Below are positions 33,003-40,710 of a DNA stretch of 64,000 nucleotides, piece by piece (position 1 is the first letter of the stretch; the number at the start of each line of letters is the position of its first letter). This DNA is from Planctomycetes bacterium ADurb.Bin069 (lineage in GTDB: Bacteria > Planctomycetota > UBA8108 > UBA8890 > UBA8898). The position numbers and the translations under genes were made by a program. A model generated the notes under the pieces. That model searched no databases. It was not told the origin of the DNA and saw nothing but the letters and a program-made list of their open reading frames with translations. The DNA lies in NCBI GenBank assembly GCA_002070955.1, contig MWEK01000009.1, positions 89,563 to 153,562 on the forward strand, given 5' to 3'.

Positions 33003-33872
33003 CTACATGTATCTCGCGAAGAGCCCGCGGATGAAGCCCGCGTTGGCGGCGGCGGAGATGTCCGCGCCCAGCGGAGCGCCCGTCTCAAGCACGATCCAGC
33101 CCTCGTAGCCGTTCTCGGCGATGGCCTCGGCCGCCTCCCGGAACTTCACCTCGCCGCGGCCCAGGAGGCCGCTTTTGTAGTCCTTGAAGTGAATCTGGCG
33201 GACGCGGTCCTTGAGGGCGCGTAATTCCGCGGGCACATCGTAGCCGTAGTGGGTCGCGTTCCCGACATCGTAATAGATCCCGAGGCCCGGCGGGTTCCCG
33301 GCTTTGTCCAGGAGCGCGAGGTTCTCGGCGGCGCTGAGGGTGTTCTCAAGACCGAGGGTCACACCCTTGGCGGCGGCCTTGGGCGCGAGGTCCTTGAGAA
33401 TCGCCGCCGCGGCGTCCTTGTCCGCCTGCGTTTTGAGCGTCCCCGCCCCGAAGCACGCGATCAGAATCGTCCCGGCCTTGAGCGCCGCCGCGGCATCGAT
33501 GGTCGCGGCGATCCAGCCCGGCGCGCGCGCATCGCGGACCAACGGGCTCCCGTTGAGCAGCCCCATGCAAATCGAGCTCACCACGACGCCCGTCTCCTCG
33601 ACGGCTTTCAGGTACTCGGCGATGACGGCGGGCTTGCAAATTCTGAGCGTCTCCTCCGGCCGGCCGGCGTCGGCCTCGACGCCCTCAAGACCCGCGCGTT
33701 TCGCCGCTTGGAGCGCATTGACGCCGCCGCCGCCCAGGACGCCGTCCATGGCGCCCACCTTGATCTTGACCTTGCCCCGCTCCGGGGCGTCCGCCGCCGC
33801 CGCGCGGCCGCCGAGCAGCGCCAAGGAGGTCAAAGCGCCTCCACACACGAATCCGCGTCGCGTCAGTTCCAT
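33003..33872 (-). CDS. Exported sugar phosphate isomerase/epimerase-type TIM barrel
   Basis: A 289-residue protein of the xylose isomerase-like (AP endonuclease 2) fold. The start at 33872 has AAGGAG. The N-terminus MELTRRGFVCGGALTSLALL is a twin-arginine-type signal. Barrel motifs include GLEGVEADAG, VVVSSICMG, GVTLGLENTL (metal-binding Glu), YYDVGNATHYGYD (Asp) , IHFKDYKSG (His and Asp) and GWIVLETG (Glu), which together make the usual metal site. It probably isomerises or epimerises a free sugar or inositol-like substrate outside the cytoplasm. It converges with the GH38 gene and diverges from the RarA fusion gene. Confidence 0.8.
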   Translation of the reverse strand: MELTRRGFVCGGALTSLALLGGRAAAADAPERGKVKIKVGAMDGVLGGGGVNALQAAKRAGLEGVEADAGRPEETLRICKPAVIAEYLKAVEETGVVVSSICMGLLNGSPLVRDARAPGWIAATIDAAAALKAGTILIACFGAGTLKTQADKDAAAAILKDLAPKAAAKGVTLGLENTLSAAENLALLDKAGNPPGLGIYYDVGNATHYGYDVPAELRALKDRVRQIHFKDYKSGLLGRGEVKFREAAEAIAENGYEGWIVLETGAPLGADISAAANAGFIRGLFARYM

Positions 33873-34032
33873 TTCCAGCTCCTTCCTGTCCGCCGCTCGT
33901 CGTCCCGCCGCCGCGCGGCGAACGCCTTCATTGTACCCGGGCCCCCCGCGGCGAGAAAGCGGCCGCGGCGCGGCATCGCCGGGGCGCGCGGCGCGGGATA
34001 AAATGGCCGCAACGATCGGAGCGAAACCCGCC

Positions 34033-36195
34033 ATGCCGCCGGACGCCGATTTCCTCTCCCGCCGCGGGTCGGAGCCGCTTGCCGCGCGCATGCGGCCGGC
34101 CACGCTGGATGAGTTCGTGGGGCAGGAGGACATTCTCGGGCCGGGCAAGCTGCTGAGGCGCGCCATCGAGGCCGACCAGCTTTCCAGCATCATCCTCTGG
34201 GGCCCGCCCGGCTCCGGCAAGACGACGCTGGGCCACGTGATCGCCGCGCGCACCGAGAGCCGCTTTCTCACCCTCAACGCGGTCCTGGCCGGCGTCAAGG
34301 ACATCCGCGCGGCGGTCGCCGAGGCCGAGGCGGCATGGAAGGAACTGCGGCGTCGCACGATCCTCTTCATCGACGAGGTCCATCGTTTCAACAAATCCCA
34401 GCAGGACGCGCTCCTGCCCCACGTGGAGAACGGCACGATCGTCCTCATCGGCGCCACGACGGAAAACCCGTACTTCGAGGTCATCAAGCCCCTCGTCAGC
34501 CGCTCGCGCATCTTCGAGCTCAGACACCTGACGGCCGCCGAGATCGCCGTGCTCCTCAAACGCGCTCTCGCCGACCCCGAGCGCGGCTACGGCCGCCGGG
34601 CGGTCACGATCAGCCACGAGGCGCTGGCGCATCTCAGCGACGTGGCCCAGGGCGACGCCCGCTCCGCCCTGAACGCCCTCGAGCTCGCCGTCGCGACCAC
34701 GCCGCCCGGCCCCGACGGCGTCATCGCCATCGACCGCGCCGTGGCCGAGGAGTCGATCCAGCGCCGCGCGCTCCTCTACGACAAGGACGGCGATGTCCAC
34801 TACGACACGGTAAGCGCTTTCATCAAGAGCCTACGCGGTTCGGACCCCGATGCGGCGCTCTACTGGATGGCGCGCATGCTCCACTCGGGGGAGGATCCGC
34901 GCTTCATCGCGCGGCGCATGGTGATTTTCGCCAGCGAGGATGTCGGGCTGGCCGATCCCGCGGCCCTCGGCATCGCCGCGGCGGCGGCCCAAGCCGTCGA
35001 GTACGTGGGCATGCCCGAGTGCCAATTCAATCTCGCCCAGGCCTGCTTGTATCTGGCCTGCGCCGAGAAGTCCAACAGCGCCATGGCGTACTTCGACGCC
35101 CTCGCCGCGGTGAAAGAGGAAGGCATCGACGAGGTGCCCCTCCACCTCAAGGACCCGAGCCGCGACAAGCAAGGCCTCGGCCACGGCAAGGGCTACAAGT
35201 ACCCCCACGCTTACCGGGAACATTGGGTGCCGCAGCAGTACTTGCCCGACAAGCTCGAGGGGCGCTACTTCTTCCACCCCGGCGACCGGGGCGCGGAGGC
35301 CGGCATCCGCGAGCGCCTCGCCGGACTAAGACGGCGCAGGGAGGAGCCCGCGCGGCCGGCCGCGCCCGGCGGCCGGCCCTGGGAGGCGTGGCAGGAGCGG
35401 ACCTTCGGCAAGGCGGCGGCGGCCCAGCGCGACCGCCTGCTGGAACAGACGCCGTTCCGCGAGGACGCGCGGGTTCTCGACCTGGCCGGCGGGGGCCTCA
35501 TGGCGCTCGGCGCTCTCCTCAACGCGCCCTTGGGGCGGATCGCCGCTAGGTTCGACGACGCGGCCCAAGCCCGGGCGGCCGGCCGCCGCTTCGAGGAATG
35601 GCGGGTGGACCGCGTGCTGCGCGCCGTCTGCGCGGCGCCCGAGGCCCTGCCTTTTCGGCCGGCGGTTTTCGATCTGGTCTTGGCCGCGAACCCGCTTACG
35701 GGCGGAGGGGACGCCGCGGCGATCTTCGCCGAAGCCGCGCGCGTTCTCATTCCCGGCGGCTGCCTGGCTTTCACCGAGCCGCTCCCGGCCCGCAGGCGCC
35801 GCCTCTGGCAGGAACTGGACTTGAGCACCCTTCCGCAGGCCCTCGTCGGACGGGTCGTCGAAGCCGAGGAGAGCCTCTATCGCGACCCCGAGAGCCGATT
35901 CGCGCTCTCGGAAGCCGCCCTGAGCCGGGCGCTCGAAGCCGCGGGCTTCGAGATCAAAGTCCTGGATTTGGACTCGGGCACCGAGAGTTTTCTCGTCTCG
36001 CCGGCTTTCATAGAACGGCTCTTCGCGCCTGGAAGCTCCGGCCTGTCCTATGGCGACCGGCTCCGTAAGATGCTCTCCGAAGAGGAGTTAGAACAGGTCA
36101 GACACCTGGTCGCCGCCCGCCTCGGCGGCCGGACGCTCGGGCGGGAGAGCGTCTTTGCCTGCGTCGTCGCGCGGCTGAAACGTTCCGACGCGTAA
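34033..36195 (+). CDS. rarA: RarA/MgsA recombination ATPase fused to a SAM methyltransferase domain
   Basis: A 720-residue protein. Residues 1-430 are a complete RarA (MgsA/WRNIP1) clamp-loader-like ATPase: LAARMRPATLDEFVGQEDIL, Walker A WGPPGSGKTT, Walker B LFIDEVHRFNKSQQD, sensor IGATTENPYFEV, and the C-terminal tetramerisation region ending YPHAYREHWVPQQYLPD. RarA acts at stalled replication forks. After a short linker, residues about 445-715 form a class I methyltransferase-like domain (VLDLAGGG as motif I, FDLVLAANPL, then ARVLIPGGCLAFTEPL). Stand-alone RarA is about 430-450 residues, so this is a fusion. Reading is continuous with no stop. An in-frame ATG at 34003 is a less likely start. 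It is divergent from the isomerase gene. Confidence 0.85.
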   Translation: MPPDADFLSRRGSEPLAARMRPATLDEFVGQEDILGPGKLLRRAIEADQLSSIILWGPPGSGKTTLGHVIAARTESRFLTLNAVLAGVKDIRAAVAEAEAAWKELRRRTILFIDEVHRFNKSQQDALLPHVENGTIVLIGATTENPYFEVIKPLVSRSRIFELRHLTAAEIAVLLKRALADPERGYGRRAVTISHEALAHLSDVAQGDARSALNALELAVATTPPGPDGVIAIDRAVAEESIQRRALLYDKDGDVHYDTVSAFIKSLRGSDPDAALYWMARMLHSGEDPRFIARRMVIFASEDVGLADPAALGIAAAAAQAVEYVGMPECQFNLAQACLYLACAEKSNSAMAYFDALAAVKEEGIDEVPLHLKDPSRDKQGLGHGKGYKYPHAYREHWVPQQYLPDKLEGRYFFHPGDRGAEAGIRERLAGLRRRREEPARPAAPGGRPWEAWQERTFGKAAAAQRDRLLEQTPFREDARVLDLAGGGLMALGALLNAPLGRIAARFDDAAQARAAGRRFEEWRVDRVLRAVCAAPEALPFRPAVFDLVLAANPLTGGGDAAAIFAEAARVLIPGGCLAFTEPLPARRRRLWQELDLSTLPQALVGRVVEAEESLYRDPESRFALSEAALSRALEAAGFEIKVLDLDSGTESFLVSPAFIERLFAPGSSGLSYGDRLRKMLSEEELEQVRHLVAARLGGRTLGRESVFACVVARLKRSDA

Positions 36196-36243
36196 GAATT
36201 TCTGGCTTTTCCGCCACTCTCAGATTATGATTTTATCCTGAAT

Positions 36244-36264
36244 GCGGCTCTTCGTCGGAGCCGC
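36244..36264 (+). terminator. Hairpin with T-rich tail after the rarA fusion
   Basis: GCGGCTC and GAGCCGC form a 7-bp stem, followed by a T-rich stretch (CGTATTTATCCATTTTT). It lies 49 bases after the rarA stop and 33 bases before the small lipoprotein start. It is a likely intrinsic terminator, and would be a leader hairpin if transcription of the lipoprotein gene starts in the AT-rich stretch before it. Confidence 0.5.
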
Positions 36265-36296
36265 CGTATTTATCCATTTTTAGAGGGAGGCAAGTC

Positions 36297-36449
36297 ATGC
36301 GTTTCTTGAAAATGCTGGTCATCGCCATCGCCTTCGTCGGCCTCTGCGGGCTGACAAGCTGCACGAAGGAAGAGCCCAAGCAGGTGCCCTCGGTCCCCGT
36401 TCCCGAGGCGCCCGCCACGCCGACTCCGCCGGCGCCGCCGGCCCACTAA
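36297..36449 (+). CDS. Small lipoprotein (50 residues)
   Basis: A short gene with strong start signals: AGGGAGG six bases before the ATG. The product opens with two basic residues and a hydrophobic stretch (MLVIAIAFVGLCGLTSC) whose LTSC is a standard lipobox, so the Cys should be lipidated after LspA cleavage. The mature peptide is about 29 residues, charged at first (TKEEPK), then Pro/Ala/Val-rich. No function can be named; similar tiny lipoproteins act as envelope spacers or stress peptides. It has a hairpin on each side and appears to be a single transcription unit. Confidence 0.75.
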   Translation: MRFLKMLVIAIAFVGLCGLTSCTKEEPKQVPSVPVPEAPATPTPPAPPAH

Positions 36450-36465
36450 CCCTTGCGGACTTTCC

Positions 36466-36490
36466 CCGGGCGGGGCGCGGCCCCGCCCGG
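36466..36490. terminator. Strong 11-bp hairpin between convergent genes
   Basis: CCGGGCGGGGC and GCCCCGCCCGG pair perfectly around a 3-base loop (GCG), then CGTTTCG. It lies 17 bases after the small lipoprotein stop and 54 bases after the peptidase stop on the other strand, so it can serve both. Confidence 0.65.
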
Positions 36491-36543
36491 CGTTTCGCTC
36501 TCCGCTCCACCGGCGGGGAAGGTGTGCGGAGCGCGCCCGCTTT

Positions 36544-38268
36544 TCACCTCCCCTTGAACTCCGCGGCGAAGGCGCGCGCGTTGAGCGGCTCGCCGGTGGC
36601 CGCGCGCACCAGTTCGGTCCAGCGGACCGTCCTGCCCGGCGCGAACACCCGCGCCTTCAGGAACGCGCCCACCTTCGGGTTGCCGTTGTAAAGGGCGCGG
36701 GCGGGCGGCACCCCCAGCACCTCCCTGGCGATGGCCGCGTTGAGCTGGCACGCGAAAAGCTCGCCCATAAGGTAATTGTGGTAGTAGGCGGGCGCGCTCA
36801 CAATGTGGATCTTCGCCGCGTAGTCGGGCGCGTCGCGGCCCTCCGGCCGGCGGACAAGCTGGTACTTCTCCACCAGGTCCCACCAGAGCTTATTGAGGTC
36901 CTGCCCGGGGTCCGCGTACATCGACTTCTCGAACCGGAACATCACCTGGCTCCACGCGGCGAAGATGAGAAGGTGGTGGCGCCGCGCGAGGGCGCCGGCT
37001 TCGTCGAAGGCGCCGCGGTCCTTGACCGCGACGCCCATCGCCTCCAGCCAGTCGCCGCGCGCGGCGAAGCGCTCAAACAGCATCGCCACGGCCTCGGTGC
37101 ACAAGGCGTGGGCATCGGTTCTCAGAATGTAAGGAACCTCCGCGGGGATGTTCAGGCTGGAGTAAACGGCATGGCCGAGTTCGTGGAGCATCGTGCCCAT
37201 CCAGTAGTGGTTGGGAACCACGTTGGCCAGGACGCGCACGTCGCCCTCTCGATCGATGTCGGTGCAGAAGGCGTGGGGGCTCTTGCCCGGCTTCTCGCGG
37301 AGATCGCTGCGCGCCAGCACGGCGTCGACGGGCAGGCCGATGCCCGCGTAGAACTCGCGGCAGAGTCTCAGGATATCGGCGCCCGCGTAAGCCGAATCGA
37401 GGTCGGCCGGGAAGACCGCCTGCGGCTCCTGGAAGAAGGGGTCCTGGTAGTGCCAGGGCCTGAGGCCGCTCACGGTGATGCCGTAAGCCCGGGCGAGCTG
37501 CGCGTCGATGTGGTTCTTGGCGACGGCAAAGGGCTCGCGGGTGAGGTCGTGGAGTTCGTCGAAGAGCGCAAGCACTTGCTCGGGATCCTGCTCGCCCAGC
37601 GTGAGCTGCATCCGATGGTAGTCTTGGAAGCCTAGGGCGCGCGCGGCTTCGTTGCGGAGCCGGACCAGCTCCCTGAGGTCGGCCTGGACGGCGGCGCCGA
37701 CGGCCTTGCCGGCCTCCCACACGGCCTTGCGCTCCGCCGGGTCTCTCGATTCCTTGAGAATCTTCCTGACTTGGCTGTCCGTGAGCTCCTTGCCGTCGAC
37801 CTTGGCACGGTAGACGTTGAAGACCTGCTCGATCGCGTTAGCCTTGGCCGCGAGCCGCTTGAGCAGCTCGGGGTCGAGCTGCTTTTCCAGGTACTGGAGA
37901 CGCAGCAGCTCGATCTGGCGGGCGACGAGGGGATCGATGCGCCCTCCCGCGGCGGCGATGTCGTCGTGAATCTTTTCGAGCCGGCGGGCGCGGGCGCGGT
38001 CGGCAAGCACGGCGTCGAGCTCGTTCTCCGCCGCTTCCTTGGCTTTGAAGTCCGCGTCGCGGCCCGAGGTGTTCGCGTTCCACCAAGCCTCCGCGATAGC
38101 CTTCTCGAGGGGCTTGACCACGGACTCGTGCCAGGCGATAAATTGAACCGCCTCCGCCTGGACCGCGGCCGGCGCGGCGGCGTCCTCCACCGCCCTTCGT
38201 TCCGAGCCGCCGCAGGACGCGAGGCCGGCGATAAAAGCGACGCGCAACGCGCGGGACAATCCGGTCAT
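36544..38268 (-). CDS. M2-family peptidyl-dipeptidase (ACE-like), lipoprotein
   Basis: A 574-residue zinc metallopeptidase. The start at 38268 has GGAG eight bases upstream; the N-terminus (LRVAFIAGLASCGG) is a lipoprotein signal. The zinc motif is HELGH in WMGTMLHELGHAVYSS, with the third ligand expected in 'ALCTEAVAMLFERFA', matching peptidase family M2 (angiotensin-converting-enzyme relatives) in length and layout. Blocks such as 'LGFQDYHRMQLTLGEQDP' and 'YYHNYLMGELFACQLNAAI' also agree. It should remove dipeptides from the C-terminus of peptides in the periplasm. It stands alone, 115 bases from rocF. Confidence 0.85.
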   Translation of the reverse strand: MTGLSRALRVAFIAGLASCGGSERRAVEDAAAPAAVQAEAVQFIAWHESVVKPLEKAIAEAWWNANTSGRDADFKAKEAAENELDAVLADRARARRLEKIHDDIAAAGGRIDPLVARQIELLRLQYLEKQLDPELLKRLAAKANAIEQVFNVYRAKVDGKELTDSQVRKILKESRDPAERKAVWEAGKAVGAAVQADLRELVRLRNEAARALGFQDYHRMQLTLGEQDPEQVLALFDELHDLTREPFAVAKNHIDAQLARAYGITVSGLRPWHYQDPFFQEPQAVFPADLDSAYAGADILRLCREFYAGIGLPVDAVLARSDLREKPGKSPHAFCTDIDREGDVRVLANVVPNHYWMGTMLHELGHAVYSSLNIPAEVPYILRTDAHALCTEAVAMLFERFAARGDWLEAMGVAVKDRGAFDEAGALARRHHLLIFAAWSQVMFRFEKSMYADPGQDLNKLWWDLVEKYQLVRRPEGRDAPDYAAKIHIVSAPAYYHNYLMGELFACQLNAAIAREVLGVPPARALYNGNPKVGAFLKARVFAPGRTVRWTELVRAATGEPLNARAFAAEFKGR

Positions 38269-38383
38269 GTGCAAGACTCCTTTCGTGAGCGGTTCCAGGC
38301 GGATCACTATACACCGCCGCCGGCGCCGGGGCCACGGCCCGGGGCGGAAGGACAATCCGCGCGAGGGGGCCCCCGCGCCGGCG

Positions 38384-39274
38384 CTAGAGGATCGACTGCC
38401 CGAGAAGCGAGGCGACCAGCGCCACGCCCATCCGGCCCGTGGCGTTGCGCCGGTCGAGGATGGGGTTGACTTCGACGACGTCGATGGAAGCCGTGCGGCC
38501 GTCGTCGGCGATGATTTCCATGAGCAGGTGCGCCTCCCGAAAAGTCAGGCCGCCGGGAACCGGAGTGCCGACGCCGGGCGCTTCCGAGGGATCCACCGCA
38601 TCCATGTCGAGGCTCACGTGCAGCCGGGGGAAGGGCGCCAGCCGCGCAAGAGCCTCCCTGGCGACGTCGGCGACGCCCCGCTCATCGATCTCGCGCATGG
38701 TGTAGACCCTGACCCCGGCGGCCTTCACGAACTCCCGCTCCTCCCGGTCCAACGCGCGGGCCCCGATCACGACCACCTGGTCGGCCCGGAGCTTCGCGCC
38801 GGGCCGGCCCACGTCGACCAGTTCGGGCGCCCCGCGGCCGAGGAGGGCCGCCAACGGCATGCCGTGGAGATTGCCGCTCGGCGAGGTCTCGAAGGTGTTC
38901 ATGTCGCCGTGGGCGTCGATCCAGAGAACCCCGCAGGGCCCGGCATCGGTCACACCGCCCACCGTGCCGACGGCGATGGAGTGGTCTCCGCCCAGAAAGA
39001 TCGGCAGGACGCCCTCGGCGATCGCCGCGCGCGCGACGGCGTAGACGGCCTCGCCGGTGGCGACGACCGCGCTCAGGAAGTCCCGCCCCCCGCCGGCAGG
39101 CAGCGTGTCCCTGACCGGCGTGACGACGTTGCCGTGATCCTCGACCCCATACCCCAGGGCGCGAACGCGGGCGCCGAGCCCGCTGTACCTGAGCGCGCTC
39201 GGTCCCATGTCGACGCCGCGCCGCGCCTGTCCCAGATCCATGGGAACGCCCAGTATGCGCACGATCTTGTTCAC
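38384..39274 (-). CDS. rocF: Arginase / agmatinase family
   Basis: A 296-residue enzyme of the ureohydrolase family. It starts with GTG at 39274 behind GGAGG. All binuclear manganese motifs are present: GGDHS, DAHGDMN and [13 protein letters not shown]. The N-terminal [19 protein letters not shown] favours arginase over agmatinase. Arginase converts arginine to ornithine and urea. The gene is 16 bases downstream of rocD on the same strand, so the two enzymes make a short pathway from arginine to glutamate semialdehyde. Confidence 0.9.
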   Translation of the reverse strand: MNKIVRILGVPMDLGQARRGVDMGPSALRYSGLGARVRALGYGVEDHGNVVTPVRDTLPAGGGRDFLSAVVATGEAVYAVARAAIAEGVLPIFLGGDHSIAVGTVGGVTDAGPCGVLWIDAHGDMNTFETSPSGNLHGMPLAALLGRGAPELVDVGRPGAKLRADQVVVIGARALDREEREFVKAAGVRVYTMREIDERGVADVAREALARLAPFPRLHVSLDMDAVDPSEAPGVGTPVPGGLTFREAHLLMEIIADDGRTASIDVVEVNPILDRRNATGRMGVALVASLLGQSIL

Positions 39275-39290
39275 GGCTCCGGCCTCCCCG

Positions 39291-40496
39291 TCACGCCATG
39301 GCGAGGGCCTCGGCGATGGGTCCGAGGGCCCAGTCGATTTCCGCGCGCGTCACCACCAGGGGCGGCGCGAAACGGATCACGTCGGCGCGGGCTTCCTTGC
39401 AAAGGACGCCGCGGCGTTCGAGGGCCTCGCAGAAACGGCGCGCTCCCCCCGCTTCCGGCCGCAGCTCGACGCCGATAAGAAGCCCCTTCCCACGCACCGC
39501 CTTCACGTGCGGGCTCGCCATGGCCGCGAGGCGCGTACGGAAGTAGGCGCCGAGCTCGGCGGCTCTTCCCGGAAAGTCCTCCTCCACCATGACGCGCAGC
39601 GCCTCCACCGCGACGGCCGCGCCGAGAGGATTGCCCCCGAAGGTGCTCCCGTGCTCGCCGGGCCGGAACACGCCGAGGACCTCTTCGGAGGCGAGCACGG
39701 CCGAGACGGGGTAAAAGCCGCCCGCCAGGGCCTTGCCGACGATGCAGACGTCGGGCTTGACGTTTTCGTGATCGCAGGCGAAGAGCCGCCCCGTGCGGCC
39801 CAAGCCGGTTTGGATCTCGTCGGCCATGAGGAGAACGTTGCGCGCGCTGCACAGCGCGCGCGCCGCCCGCAGGTACCCCTCCGGCGGCACGATCACGCCG
39901 GCCTCGCCCTGGATCGGCTCGAACAGGAAGGCGGCGGTGCGCGGCGTCACGGCGGCCTCGAGCGCCGCGGCGTCGCCGAAGGGCACCGTGACGAACCCCG
40001 GCGCGAAGGGGCCGAAGCCTTCGCGGTAGCGCGGCTCCGAGGAAAAACCCACGATCGTCGTCGTCCGGCCGTGGAAGTTGCCCGCGCACACGATGATCTC
40101 GGCCTGGTCGCGCTCGATCTTCTTGACGAGGGCGCCCCACTTGCGAGCGGCCTTGATGGCGGTCTCGACGGCCTCGGCGCCCGTGTTCATCGGGAGCGCC
40201 ATCGGATAGCCGGTCAACCGGCACAGCGTCGCGTAAAAGACTCCCAGCTTGTCGTTGCGGAAGGCGCGGGACGTGAGCGTGAGCCGCCGGGCCTGCGCTT
40301 CCATGACGGCGGCGAGTCTGGGGTGGCAGTGGCCGTGATTCACGGCGGAGTAGGCGCTCAGACAGTCCAGGTACCGGTTGCCCTCGACATCGTAGACCCA
40401 GACGCCCTCGCCCCGCGTCAAAACGACGTCGAGGGGATGGTAGTTGCGGGCGCCGTAACGATCCTCGAGGGCGATGTAGTCGGCGACGCGTTCCAC
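39291..40496 (-). CDS. rocD: Ornithine aminotransferase
   Basis: A 401-residue class III PLP aminotransferase, first gene of the pair with rocF. The start is GTG at 40496 with GGGAGG eight bases upstream. The cofactor Lys is in [18 protein letters not shown]; other family blocks are [49 protein letters not shown] and [15 protein letters not shown]. These match ornithine aminotransferase better than acetylornithine or GABA aminotransferases. It turns ornithine and 2-oxoglutarate into glutamate semialdehyde and glutamate. Together with arginase it allows arginine use as a nitrogen and carbon source. Confidence 0.9.
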   Translation of the reverse strand: MERVADYIALEDRYGARNYHPLDVVLTRGEGVWVYDVEGNRYLDCLSAYSAVNHGHCHPRLAAVMEAQARRLTLTSRAFRNDKLGVFYATLCRLTGYPMALPMNTGAEAVETAIKAARKWGALVKKIERDQAEIIVCAGNFHGRTTTIVGFSSEPRYREGFGPFAPGFVTVPFGDAAALEAAVTPRTAAFLFEPIQGEAGVIVPPEGYLRAARALCSARNVLLMADEIQTGLGRTGRLFACDHENVKPDVCIVGKALAGGFYPVSAVLASEEVLGVFRPGEHGSTFGGNPLGAAVAVEALRVMVEEDFPGRAAELGAYFRTRLAAMASPHVKAVRGKGLLIGVELRPEAGGARRFCEALERRGVLCKEARADVIRFAPPLVVTRAEIDWALGPIAEALAMA

Positions 40497-40619
40497 GGCG
40501 GAGCCTCCCGACGGAGGCCGCGGCTTGCAGCCCCCTTCCTATGATATCGGCCGAACCGCGCGGCGCCCTGATTCGCCCGCGCCGGCGGCGCGAAGCGGCC
40601 GCGGGCCGCCTCCGCGCGC

Positions 40620-40648
40620 TTGCATCGATCTGCAATATCGAGTATCTT
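40620..40648 (+). promoter_or_regulatory. Promoter of shc, with inverted repeat over the -35
   Basis: TTGCAT and TATCTT are separated by 17 bases, about 60 bases before the shc start. The -35 lies in a 5-bp inverted repeat TTGCA-N6-TGCAA (40620-40635), a possible regulator site. The region is AT-rich relative to its surroundings. Confidence 0.5.
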
Positions 40649-40710
40649 CTTTCTCCATATTTCATGGGTGCGGTTAGAATGCACCTCGGCCCGAAGAGGA
40701 GATGTGCCCT

